Source: Brachybacterium sp. SGAir0954
GTDB lineage: Bacteria; Actinomycetota; Actinomycetes; Actinomycetales; Dermabacteraceae
Reading direction: 5' to 3'
DNA length: 64,000 nucleotides
Assembly: GCF_005490785.1 (NCBI RefSeq)
Contig: NZ_CP027295.1
Coordinates: 1,426,001-1,490,000 of the forward strand
Under the pieces are notes generated by a model that searched no databases, was not told where the DNA came from, and saw only the letters and a list, made by a program, of their open reading frames with translations. Shown here one piece after another: positions 33,603-42,921 of the stretch. Numbering within the stretch: the first letter of the stretch is position 1; the number at the start of each line of letters is the position of its first letter. A program made the position numbers and the translations under genes.

Positions 33603-33985
33603 GACGGGACCTGGTCCTGTTCGTGGGAGGGCTGAGCTGCGGAGGAGGGCTGCGCGTCCCCGGTGGGGACGGCGAACTGGTCGACGAGGGCGCGGGTGCT
33701 GCGCCATTCGTCGCGCTTCAGGGCGAGCTGCTCGTGGCCCTCGACGGTGAGGGCGTAGTAGGTGCGGGGCTTGCCGGTCTCGGAGAGCTCCTCGTGCGCA
33801 TCGAGCAGACCCTGGGCCTGCAGGCGCTTGACCGCCGTGTAGAGGGTCGTCTGCTTGATCGTGTACTCGCCGGAGGAGCGGCGCTCGAGCGTCTTGGAGA
33901 TCTCGTAGGCGTAGGAGCGCCCGTGCTCGAGGATCGCGAGCAGGATCAGATCGATGTGCCCGCGGATCGCGTCGGCTCCGATCAT
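33599..33985 (-). CDS. PadR-family transcriptional regulator
   Basis: 128 residues. IDLILLAILEHGRSYAYEIS, TIKQTTLYTAVKRLQAQGLL and GKPRTYYALTVEGHEQLALK are the PadR winged helix in standard order, followed by a helix for dimerisation and a Ser/Gln-rich tail. Probably autoregulates its promoter, which holds two direct copies of GTACTACGGCA, and controls the overlapping membrane protein gene. Confidence 0.92.
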   Translation of the reverse strand: MIGADAIRGHIDLILLAILEHGRSYAYEISKTLERRSSGEYTIKQTTLYTAVKRLQAQGLLDAHEELSETGKPRTYYALTVEGHEQLALKRDEWRSTRALVDQFAVPTGDAQPSSAAQPSHEQDQVPS

Positions 33986-34003
33986 CGGTCCTCCTCGTCG
34001 TGA

Positions 34004-35527
<1,524 letters not shown>

Positions 35528-35534
35528 TCCCCCG

Positions 35535-36143
35535 GTGATCACCCCCTCGCGCGCGGACGGCGTCGGACCAGCGGGTCCGGCGCCGTCCGTGCATGTGCGC
35601 CTGCTCCCGGTGGCCACCGACGCCGACAGGGCCCTGCGGGCGCAGGTCGCCGATCTGCTCACGGACGCCGGGGCCGACGTGGCCGGTGTGCCGGCCAGGC
35701 GGATCACGGCGGCCGACGTGCGCGCCGGGCGGCTGTGCCCCGCCTGCGGCTCCTCCGCGCACGGGCGGCCCTGGGCGCGGGTGGCGGGGCAGGCCGATGG
35801 GGACGGCGTCCGGATCGGGGTGAGCCTGTCCCGGTCCGGTCCGCATCTGCTGACCGCAGTCCACCTCGGAGGCGGGATCGGCGTGGACATCGAGGAGATC
35901 GCCGCGGTCGATGCCCGCTGGGACCCGTCGCTCGTCCTCGCGCCGGGGGAGGAGCACCTCGCCCGCACGTCGGAGGGCCGGGCCCGGCTGTGGGCAGGCA
36001 AGGAGGCAGTGCTCAAGCTGCTCGGCACGGGCCTGCGCACCCCGATGCCGGAGGTGCGGCTCGCCGACGTCGACGTGCGCCGGATCGCGGCGCCACCCGG
36101 CTTCGTCGCCGCGATCGCGCTGCCGGGCGGGCCGCCGGGCTGA
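35535..36143 (+). CDS. 4'-phosphopantetheinyl transferase superfamily protein
   Basis: 202 residues, GTG start seven bases after nrdF. Sfp/AcpS motifs: GVDIEEI with the Mg-binding Asp (about 116-122) and RLWAGKEAVLKLLGTGL (W-x-G-K-E-x-x-L-K, about 154-170). A Cys pair and His in RLCPACGSSAHGRPWARV is the region before the first motif in actinobacterial Sfp-like proteins. It attaches phosphopantetheine to carrier proteins. The only carrier protein in the window is the T domain of the Pls-like synthetase (37.8-41.7 kb), a likely client. Confidence 0.85.
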   Translation: MITPSRADGVGPAGPAPSVHVRLLPVATDADRALRAQVADLLTDAGADVAGVPARRITAADVRAGRLCPACGSSAHGRPWARVAGQADGDGVRIGVSLSRSGPHLLTAVHLGGGIGVDIEEIAAVDARWDPSLVLAPGEEHLARTSEGRARLWAGKEAVLKLLGTGLRTPMPEVRLADVDVRRIAAPPGFVAAIALPGGPPG

Positions 36144-36200
36144 GTAGCGGCCCGCGGTTGCGTTGCCCGTCGGCCCGCCGGGCTGAGCCGCGGCGGGGTC

Positions 36201-36331
36201 GGGACGTTATCGCGCAGATGCGGCCCGTATGCGGGGGACCTGCGCGATGACGTCCCGTGAGCTCCTGGAGTGCGGGACCTCTTCGTACGGGTCGAGCCCC
36301 AGGAGCGGACATGCGGTCGAGGAGGTCCCGC
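36201..36331. repeat. cluster of overlapping inverted repeats in a convergent gap
   Basis: GGGACGTTATCGCGCAG (36201-36217) pairs with CTGCGCGATGACGTCCC (36240-36256), one G-T. GCTCCTGG (36261-36268) pairs with CCAGGAGC (36299-36306), while GCGGGACCTC (36272-36281), in its loop, pairs with GAGGTCCCGC (36322-36331). The last two stems compete. It may be a bidirectional terminator, a structured RNA or a small palindromic element. Confidence 0.5.
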
Positions 36332-36417
36332 AGCCCGGCCGACGGAGCGGCGGGGCCGACGGGGGCGACCCGGCAGGGCAGGCCCGGCCGACCGGGCCGA
36401 CGGGGCCCGGCACGTCG

Positions 36418-37806
36418 TCAGGAGCGGCTGAACAGTCCGCGCAGGCCGCGGTGGGTGGGCTCGCGCGGCGCGGGCTCGTCCGGCAGCTCCGGCAGCTCGC
36501 GCTCGTGCAGCCAGGCGCCGAACAGGTCGGAGAGGTCGTCGTCCCCGGCGGCGGCCTGGGCGTGCTCCTCGAACATCTCGGTGGTGACGGAGCCGCCCGA
36601 GTGCTCCGCGATCCACGAGGAGACCAGGGCGAAGAAGGCCTCGTCGCCCACGCGGCGGCGCAGCGCGTGGACCGTGAGGGCGCCCCGCTTGTAGACGCGG
36701 TCGTCGAACATGAGCTCGGGGCCCGGATCCGCGAGCAGCAGGTCCTGCTTCTTGCGGGCGAGGCCGGCGTGGTGGCGGCGCGCCTCCTCGGCGACGCTCG
36801 CATGCCCCGTCTCCTCCGCCCACAGCCACTCGCAGTAGCAGGCGAAGCCCTCGTGCAGCCAGATGTCCTGCCAGCGGGCGAGGGTCACGGCGTTGCCGAA
36901 CCACTGGTGGGAGAGCTCGTGGGCGACGAGCCGCTCGGACTCCCAGTCCTCGCCCACGAAGTTCTTCCCGAAGGTGGACAGGCCCTGCGACTCGAGCGGG
37001 ATCTCGAGGTCGTCGGCCGTGATCACGGCCGTGTACGAGGCGAAGGGGTAGTCGCCGAACAGGCCCGCGAAGAAGGCGATCATCTCGCCCTGCCGGCCGA
37101 AGGTCGGCGCGAGGTCCCGCTCGCCCACCCCGGAGGGGACGAGCGTGCGCACGGGCACCGGGCCGCCCTCGTGCTCGACCGCCGTGTACCGGCCGATCTG
37201 CACGGTCGCGAGGTAGGTCGGCATCGGCACGTCCTGGCGGTAGGACCAGGTGGTGACGGCACCGCTGCGGTGCTTCCCCTCGAGCTCCCCGGCGAGGGCG
37301 ACCCAATGGCTGGGCGGGGCGGCGACCCGCATCGTGTAGGTGGCCTTGTCGTCCGGCCGGTCGTTGCACGGGTACCAGGAGGGCGCGCCGTGGGGCTGCG
37401 CGGCGACGATGACGCCGTCCGTCAGCTCCTCCCAGCCGGCGCTGCCCAGCACCTTCGAGGGCACCGGGTGAGGCTTTCCCGCGTACTTCACGTGCACGGT
37501 GAGCTCCTCGCCCTCGCGCACGGGGTGCTTCACGGTGAGCGCGCCGCCCTCGTGGGTGTGCTTGGCGGGCTTCCCGGCGACCTTGACGGCGCGGACGGTG
37601 AGGCCGCGCAGGTCCAGGCGCAGCGACGGGGCGTCGGCGAGACCGCGGCAGGTGAGGGTCGCCTCGGCGTCGAGCCGGTTCGTGTCGACCTTGTAGACGA
37701 GGTCGAGGTCGTAGTGGAGCACGCCGTAGGAGGCGTCGCCGTGGCCGGGGACGTACGGGTCGCTGCCGCCGCGACCGCCGTGGTGGTGGTTGCTCTGCGA
37801 GCTCAT
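36418..37806 (-). CDS. short M1-family zinc metallopeptidase
   Basis: 462 residues. Zinc site HELSH (296-300) plus E319 in WLHEGFACY, and Tyr in the C-terminal helical part (DDRVYKRGALTVHAL). The exopeptidase GxMEN loop of PepN is replaced by EIPLESQG, and the large C-terminal ERAP1-like domain is absent. Starts with an His-rich leader and no signal peptide. The ATG overlaps the stop of the Pls-like synthetase gene (ATGA), so they are co-translated; epsilon-poly-lysine producers are known to carry a zinc aminopeptidase that degrades the polymer, making self-product trimming a reasonable inference. Confidence 0.85.
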   Translation of the reverse strand: MSSQSNHHHGGRGGSDPYVPGHGDASYGVLHYDLDLVYKVDTNRLDAEATLTCRGLADAPSLRLDLRGLTVRAVKVAGKPAKHTHEGGALTVKHPVREGEELTVHVKYAGKPHPVPSKVLGSAGWEELTDGVIVAAQPHGAPSWYPCNDRPDDKATYTMRVAAPPSHWVALAGELEGKHRSGAVTTWSYRQDVPMPTYLATVQIGRYTAVEHEGGPVPVRTLVPSGVGERDLAPTFGRQGEMIAFFAGLFGDYPFASYTAVITADDLEIPLESQGLSTFGKNFVGEDWESERLVAHELSHQWFGNAVTLARWQDIWLHEGFACYCEWLWAEETGHASVAEEARRHHAGLARKKQDLLLADPGPELMFDDRVYKRGALTVHALRRRVGDEAFFALVSSWIAEHSGGSVTTEMFEEHAQAAAGDDDLSDLFGAWLHERELPELPDEPAPREPTHRGLRGLFSRS

Positions 37807-40800
37807 CCGCTCTCCTCTTCCGCCCAGGGGCTGATGGGGTTGCCGGTCCAGCGGGTGCCCGGGGGCACGCGCTCGCCGCGCATGACCAGCGAGACGGGCC
37901 CGACGGTCGCGTGGCGGTCGATCCGGGCGGCGGGGAGGATCACGCTGCCCGGACCCAGGGTCGCACCTGCGTCGAGGGTCACCGTGTCCATGCTCAGCAC
38001 GCGGTCGTGGAAGAGGTGGGTCTGGACGACGCAGCCGCGGTTCACGGTGGCGCCCGCGCCGAGGGTGACGAGGTCTGTCTCGGGCAGCCAGTAGCTCTCG
38101 CACCAGACGCCGCGGCCGATGCGGGCGCCCATCGCCCGCAGCCACCACACGAGCGCGGGGGAACCGGTGGTGACGCGGGCGAACCAGGGCGCGGCGAGCA
38201 CCTCGGTGAAGGTGTCCGCGAGCTCGTTGCGCCACACGAAGGAGGTCCACAGACCGTGCTCGCCCTCGCGGTGGCGGCCCACGACGAGCCACTTCGCGAG
38301 CACCGCCATGAGGGCCGCGGCGACCGAGCCGGCGAGCAGCACGGGCCCGCCGAGCAGCAGGGCCGCGGCGAGACCGTCGCCGGGCCGCACGAGCAGCGCG
38401 AGCAGGGTCGCGCTGACGGCCGCGTGCAGGAGCACGGCGAGCAGCAGCGGCACGATCCGGCAGGTCTCCACGAGGCCGCGATACACGTGCAGGCGCCGCG
38501 CGGGCGCGTAGGTGCGGGACTCGTCGGCCTCGCCGCCGGTGCGGCGCAGCCTGCGCGGCGGGCTGCCCATCCAGGAGCTGCCGGCCTTCGCGCCCTTGCG
38601 CCGCGGCGCCGCGGAGAGCACGGCGACGAGGGACTTCTTGGGGACCTTGCGGCCCGGGGCGAGCATGCCGGAGTTGCCGACGAAGGCGCGGCGGCCCACC
38701 TTCACGCGCTCCACGCGGATCCAGCCGCCGCCGAGCTCGTAGGAGCCCACCATGGTGTCGTCCGCGAGGAAGGCGTGGTCGCCCACCTGGACGAGGCTCG
38801 GGATGAGCAGCACGGTCGAGGCCTCGACGCCCTTGCCGACCTTCGCGCCGAGCAGGCGCAGCCAGATCGGGGTGAGCGCCCCGGAGTACAGCGGGAACAG
38901 CCAGTTCCGGGCCTCGTCGAGGAGGCGCAGGGTGCCCCAGATCTGCACGCCGGCGGCGGAGCGCACGGGATGGTGGCCGGGGCGGATGCCGAGGGCGAAG
39001 AGGCGGGTCAGGACGAGCACGCCGACGCCGAGCAGCAGGTAGCCGGCGAGGGCGGCGAGCGGCAGCCAGGGGAGCGCGGCGAGGATCGCCTCGCGCAGGG
39101 ACGCGGTGCCGTTCGCGGCGGGCAGCAGCACGGCGGCCCCGGCGAGCACGGCGAGACCGGGCAGGGAGCCGACGAGGAGCGCGACGAGCGCGTAGGCGGC
39201 GAGCCACAGCGGGCTGCGGGAGGGGTGCTCGGGGGACCAGGGGCCGCGGGCCCGGCCGCGACGGGACGCGGGGGAGCCGGACCAGAACTCGCCGGCGGGC
39301 ACCTCGCCGAGCACGGCGCTGCCGGGGCCGACCTCCGCGTCGTGGCCGATGCGGGCTCCGGGGCCGAGGGTCGAGCGGGCGCCCACGCGGGCGTGCTTGC
39401 CGATGCGCACGGTGCCGATGTGCAGGGTGTCCCCGTCGATCCAGGTCCCCGCGAGGTCTACCTCCGGCTCGACGCTCGCGCCGGTGCCGACGTGGAGGCG
39501 ACCGGTGACGGGCGGGAGGGAGTGGAGGTCCACGTCGCGGCCCAGGCGCGCCCCGAGCAGGCGCGCGTAGAACGGGATCCACGGGGCCCCGGTGAGGTGG
39601 GTCGCCCCGAGCTCCTCCTGGACCCGCTCGGCGATCCACAGTCGCAGGTGCACGAGGCCGCCGCGGTGGTGCGTGCCCTCACGGACCCCGGCGAGCAGCA
39701 GACGGGCGAGGAGGGCCGCGATCGTCATCCGCACCGGCGGCAGCAGCACGGCGAGGGCGAGCGGGATCGTCACCGCGAGCGGGACCGCGGGCAGCCACGG
39801 CAGGTCCAGGACGGGCGCGGCGAGGGCGGAGGCGACGAGCAGCCAGGCCACCCAGCGCAGCGCGCCGAGCGCCCGCAGCGGCAGCAGCGCCACGAGCTGG
39901 GCGAGCTGGAAGCCGCGGCGCAGCGGCGGGACCTCGCGGTCGCTGCGGGCGGTCGCCACGCCCATCGACTCGACCGCGGCGGCGAGGCCGGCGAGGGTCG
40001 GGTGGGTGTAGACGTCGGCCACGGCGACCTCGGGGTGCTGCTCCCGCAGGCGGCCCACGACCTGCGCCGCGGTGAGGGAGCCGCCGCCCAGGTCGAAGAA
40101 GTCCTCCGTGCCGGAGGTGACCTCCGCGCCGAGGACGTCCGCCCAGATCTCGGCGATCCACGCGGCGGTGCCGTGCAGGGAGGAGCCGCCGTCCTGCTCG
40201 GTGCGGGAGGCGGGCAGCGGCCAGGGGAGCGCGTCGCGGTCCACCTTGCCGGAGGTGCGGGTGGGCAGCTCGTCGACGACCGCGAGCCGGGGCACGAGCG
40301 CGGCGGGCATGCGCTCGCGCAGCAGGGCGCGCGCCGCGGAGGCGTCGTAGGCGGCGTCGACGGTGAGGTAGCCGACGAGGAGCTGGTTGCCGGAGGCGGT
40401 GCGGCGCACGGCGGCGGCCGCGGAGACGACGCCCGGCAGGCGCAGCATCTGGTCGTCGATCTCGCCGAGCTCGATGCGGCGGCCGCCGAGCTTGATCTGG
40501 TCGTCGGCGCGGCCCGCGAAGAGGAGGCCGGCGGGATCGTTGACCACGCGGTCCCCGGAGCGGTACGCGCGCTCCCAGCCGAGGGTGGGCATCGGGGCGT
40601 ACTTCTCGGCGTCCTTGGCGGGGTCGAGGTAGCGGGCGAGGCCCACGCCGCCGATGATCAGCTCCCCGGTGCCGCCCTCCGGCACGGGCACGCCCTGCTC
40701 GTCGACGACGGCGAGGTCCCAGCCGTCCAGCGGGAGGCCGATCCGCACGGGGCCCTGCCCGTCGAGCTGCGCGCCGCAGGCGACGACGGTCGCCTCGGTG

Positions 40801-41696
40801 GGCCCGTAGGTGTTCCAGACCTCGCGGCCGGGCGCCTGCAGGCGGGCGGCGAGCTCGGGCGGGCAGGCCTCGCCGCCCATGATGAGCAGGCGCACCTTCT
40901 CCAGGGAGGAGTTCGGCCAGAGCGAGACGAGGGTGGGGACGGTGGAGACGATCGTGATGGCGTTGGCCGTGAGCCAGGGGCCGACGTCGACCCCGGAGCG
41001 CACGAGGGAGCGCGGAGCGGGCACGAGGCAGGCGCCGTAGGCCCAGGCCAGCCACATCTCCTCGCAGCTCGCGTCGAAGGCGACGGAGAGCCCGGCCATG
41101 ACCCGGTCCCCGGGGCCGATGGGCGCGTCCTGGAGGAACATCCGCGACTCGGCGTCCACGAAGGCGGCGGCGCTGCGGTGGGAGACGGCGACGCCCTTGG
41201 GCTTGCCGGTCGAGCCGGAGGTGAAGATGATCCAGGCGTCCTGGGCCGGGGTGACCGCGGCCCGTTCGCGGGCGGCGCGGCCGGCGCCGACGTCGGTCGC
41301 CGTGATCGCGAGCTCGTCGCCGATGACGGCGACGGCGGCGGACTCCTCGAAGACCACGCGGGCCCGCTCGTCGGGGTCGTCGGCGTCGACCGGCACGTAC
41401 GCGCAGTTGGCGAGCAGGATCCCGATGATCGCGATGTAGAGGTCCGTGGTGCCGGAGGCGATGCGCACGCCCACGGCGTCGCCGGGGCCCGCGCCGATCG
41501 CGGCGAGGCGGTCGGCGACCTCATCCGCGGCGTCGTGCAGCTCGCGGTAGGTGAGGGAGGTCAGTCCCGTGTCGAGGGCCGGGGCGTCGCCGTTCGCGGC
41601 GACGGTCCGGGCGAGGACGTCGACGAGGGTGCGCGCGGCGGGGGCGCGGTCACCGGCGAGGAGCTCGGGGAGGAGGGAGGGCACGGGGTCTGTCAC
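37803..41696 (-). CDS. Pls/PosA-type nonribosomal peptide synthetase (putative basic homopoly-amino-acid synthetase)
   Basis: 1297 residues; GTG start, or GTG 41684 which has better RBS spacing. Adenylation domain 30-490: core motifs IIFTSGSTGKPKGVAVSH, NTYGPTEATV, YRSGDRVV, RRIELGEID and TSGKVDRDAL. Pocket residues D208 A209 E212 S251 I272 G274 T296 V304 V305 K484 read DAESIGTVVK; the bacitracin lysine code, from memory, is DAESIGSVCK. Carrier domain 505-575 with Ser540 in DLGGGS. Then membrane segments (about 614-654, 830-905, 1078-1140) alternate with three hexapeptide-repeat-like domains. No condensation or thioesterase domain. This is the architecture of epsilon-poly-L-lysine synthetase (about 1319 residues). 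Product inferred, not proven. Confidence 0.88.
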   Translation of the reverse strand: MTDPVPSLLPELLAGDRAPAARTLVDVLARTVAANGDAPALDTGLTSLTYRELHDAADEVADRLAAIGAGPGDAVGVRIASGTTDLYIAIIGILLANCAYVPVDADDPDERARVVFEESAAVAVIGDELAITATDVGAGRAARERAAVTPAQDAWIIFTSGSTGKPKGVAVSHRSAAAFVDAESRMFLQDAPIGPGDRVMAGLSVAFDASCEEMWLAWAYGACLVPAPRSLVRSGVDVGPWLTANAITIVSTVPTLVSLWPNSSLEKVRLLIMGGEACPPELAARLQAPGREVWNTYGPTEATVVACGAQLDGQGPVRIGLPLDGWDLAVVDEQGVPVPEGGTGELIIGGVGLARYLDPAKDAEKYAPMPTLGWERAYRSGDRVVNDPAGLLFAGRADDQIKLGGRRIELGEIDDQMLRLPGVVSAAAAVRRTASGNQLLVGYLTVDAAYDASAARALLRERMPAALVPRLAVVDELPTRTSGKVDRDALPWPLPASRTEQDGGSSLHGTAAWIAEIWADVLGAEVTSGTEDFFDLGGGSLTAAQVVGRLREQHPEVAVADVYTHPTLAGLAAAVESMGVATARSDREVPPLRRGFQLAQLVALLPLRALGALRWVAWLLVASALAAPVLDLPWLPAVPLAVTIPLALAVLLPPVRMTIAALLARLLLAGVREGTHHRGGLVHLRLWIAERVQEELGATHLTGAPWIPFYARLLGARLGRDVDLHSLPPVTGRLHVGTGASVEPEVDLAGTWIDGDTLHIGTVRIGKHARVGARSTLGPGARIGHDAEVGPGSAVLGEVPAGEFWSGSPASRRGRARGPWSPEHPSRSPLWLAAYALVALLVGSLPGLAVLAGAAVLLPAANGTASLREAILAALPWLPLAALAGYLLLGVGVLVLTRLFALGIRPGHHPVRSAAGVQIWGTLRLLDEARNWLFPLYSGALTPIWLRLLGAKVGKGVEASTVLLIPSLVQVGDHAFLADDTMVGSYELGGGWIRVERVKVGRRAFVGNSGMLAPGRKVPKKSLVAVLSAAPRRKGAKAGSSWMGSPPRRLRRTGGEADESRTYAPARRLHVYRGLVETCRIVPLLLAVLLHAAVSATLLALLVRPGDGLAAALLLGGPVLLAGSVAAALMAVLAKWLVVGRHREGEHGLWTSFVWRNELADTFTEVLAAPWFARVTTGSPALVWWLRAMGARIGRGVWCESYWLPETDLVTLGAGATVNRGCVVQTHLFHDRVLSMDTVTLDAGATLGPGSVILPAARIDRHATVGPVSLVMRGERVPPGTRWTGNPISPWAEEESG

Positions 41697-41855
41697 CTCG
41701 TGATTGTCGCCCGTCGCGCGCCCCGGGGACAGGGAGCGTCCACGGGACCTGCTGTGCGGTGTGACCTGCGCATCCTGCAGTTCAGGAGGAGGTCATCCGC
41801 CGTGCGCTCGCCGTTCACCCGGGAGGCATGGGGAGGGTCGGGCGCAGGGGAGGGG

Positions 41856-42617
41856 TCAGCCCTCGGCGCGGAGCGGCCAGCCCTTCTCGGCGAGATGGGA
41901 GGCGAGGCGCGCCATGTCCTGCTCGGCGGGGAGCTCGTCGGTGTAGCGGGTGATGAGCGTGCCGGCGTCGACGGTGTCGATGTCCCCGGCGCGCGCGTCG
42001 TCGATCAGCCGCGCGGCGACCTCCTCGACCTCCTTGTCCGTGAGCCGGCGGCGCAGCAGCGCCATGAGCGGCACGCGGTCGGTGGCGGGGATGCCGTCGG
42101 GGTAGCCCTCGGTGAGCCAGGAGATGACCCGCTGGGCGGCGTTCGGGGAGGGGACCCCGAGCGCGGCGCCCTCGGCGGCGGGATCCGGGGGCGGGATCTC
42201 CCCGGTGGTGCCGGTGGTGACGGCGGCCGGGCCGACGGTGCCGCCGTCGGCGCCGCTGCCGGTGCTCGTGCCGGCGCCCGCGGCGGCCTCGTGGGCGCGG
42301 GCCACGGCGCGGAGCTCGACGTCGTCGGGGGAGTCGCTGAGCGGCCAGCCGACGGCCGCGAGTCGACCGGCGACGCGGTGCACGTCCTCCGGGGTCGCGG
42401 CGGCGCGCTTGCGCTGCTCGATGCTCTCGTGGACCGCCTCGGGGGCGATGCGGCCGTCGGGGTTCTCGGTGATGACCGAGGCGACGATCTCGTCGACCTC
42501 GGACTCGCTCAGGGTGCGGGTGAGCAGCGCGAGGAGGGGGGTGTAGTCGCGGGGCGGGATGCCGTCCGGGTAGCCGGCGTGCAGCCAGTCCAGGACACGG
42601 CTGACGGGGTTGGCCAT
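41856..42617 (-). CDS. tandem DUF3349-domain protein
   Basis: 253 residues with two copies of one domain: RVLDWLHAGYPDGIPPRDYT (about 6-110) and RVISWLTEGYPDGIPATDRV (about 163-250), joined by a Gly/Thr/Ala linker. DUF3349 is a small helical actinobacterial domain of unknown function, usually single. It follows a phosphate transporter and a small membrane protein in the same direction with 17 bases spacing, so it probably shares their operon. Confidence 0.8.
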   Translation of the reverse strand: MANPVSRVLDWLHAGYPDGIPPRDYTPLLALLTRTLSESEVDEIVASVITENPDGRIAPEAVHESIEQRKRAAATPEDVHRVAGRLAAVGWPLSDSPDDVELRAVARAHEAAAGAGTSTGSGADGGTVGPAAVTTGTTGEIPPPDPAAEGAALGVPSPNAAQRVISWLTEGYPDGIPATDRVPLMALLRRRLTDKEVEEVAARLIDDARAGDIDTVDAGTLITRYTDELPAEQDMARLASHLAEKGWPLRAEG

Positions 42618-42634
42618 GGTCGGTCCGTTCCGGC

Positions 42635-42919
42635 TCAGAGGGGGAGCTCGATGCCCAGGTAGTGGCTGATCGAGCCCTTGGTGATGAACAGCAGGCCGTA
42701 GAGCACCACGAGCGCGACGACCGCGAAGACCGCCCAGGAGGCGTAGCGCGCGGCGGGGTTCGGCGCGGTGATGCTGCCGTCGGCGTGCTCGCCGCCGGCG
42801 CCGCGGTCCTGCAGCACGATGCCGAGGCTGAACAGGAGGGGGAGACCGGCGCCCAGCAGGATGCCGACGACGATCACGCTGAGGGTGCTGGTGGCGATCG
42901 AGGTGAGGTCGATGTCCAT
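42635..42919 (-). CDS. small two-helix membrane protein linked to PiT transporter
   Basis: 94 residues: STLSVIVVGILLGAGLPLLF (about 10-32) and SWAVFAVVALVVLYGLLFIT (about 60-80), separated by a hydrophilic loop with GGEHADGS. It begins two bases after the phosphate transporter stop. Similar small proteins accompany PiT genes in actinobacteria; function unknown, perhaps an accessory subunit. Confidence 0.75.
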   Translation of the reverse strand: MDIDLTSIATSTLSVIVVGILLGAGLPLLFSLGIVLQDRGAGGEHADGSITAPNPAARYASWAVFAVVALVVLYGLLFITKGSISHYLGIELPL

Positions 42920-42921
42920 GG

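Noticed and set aside
37803..41696. A conventional peptide-forming NRPS module
   Set aside because: There is no HHxxxDG condensation motif and no thioesterase GxSxG domain; the C-terminal part alternates membrane helices with hexapeptide repeats instead.
37911..42662. A 1583-codon open frame on the plus strand
   Set aside because: It is the antisense shadow of the Pls-like synthetase and its neighbours; the translation is Gly/Ala/Arg/Glu-rich repeats without any domain, as expected in very GC-rich DNA.
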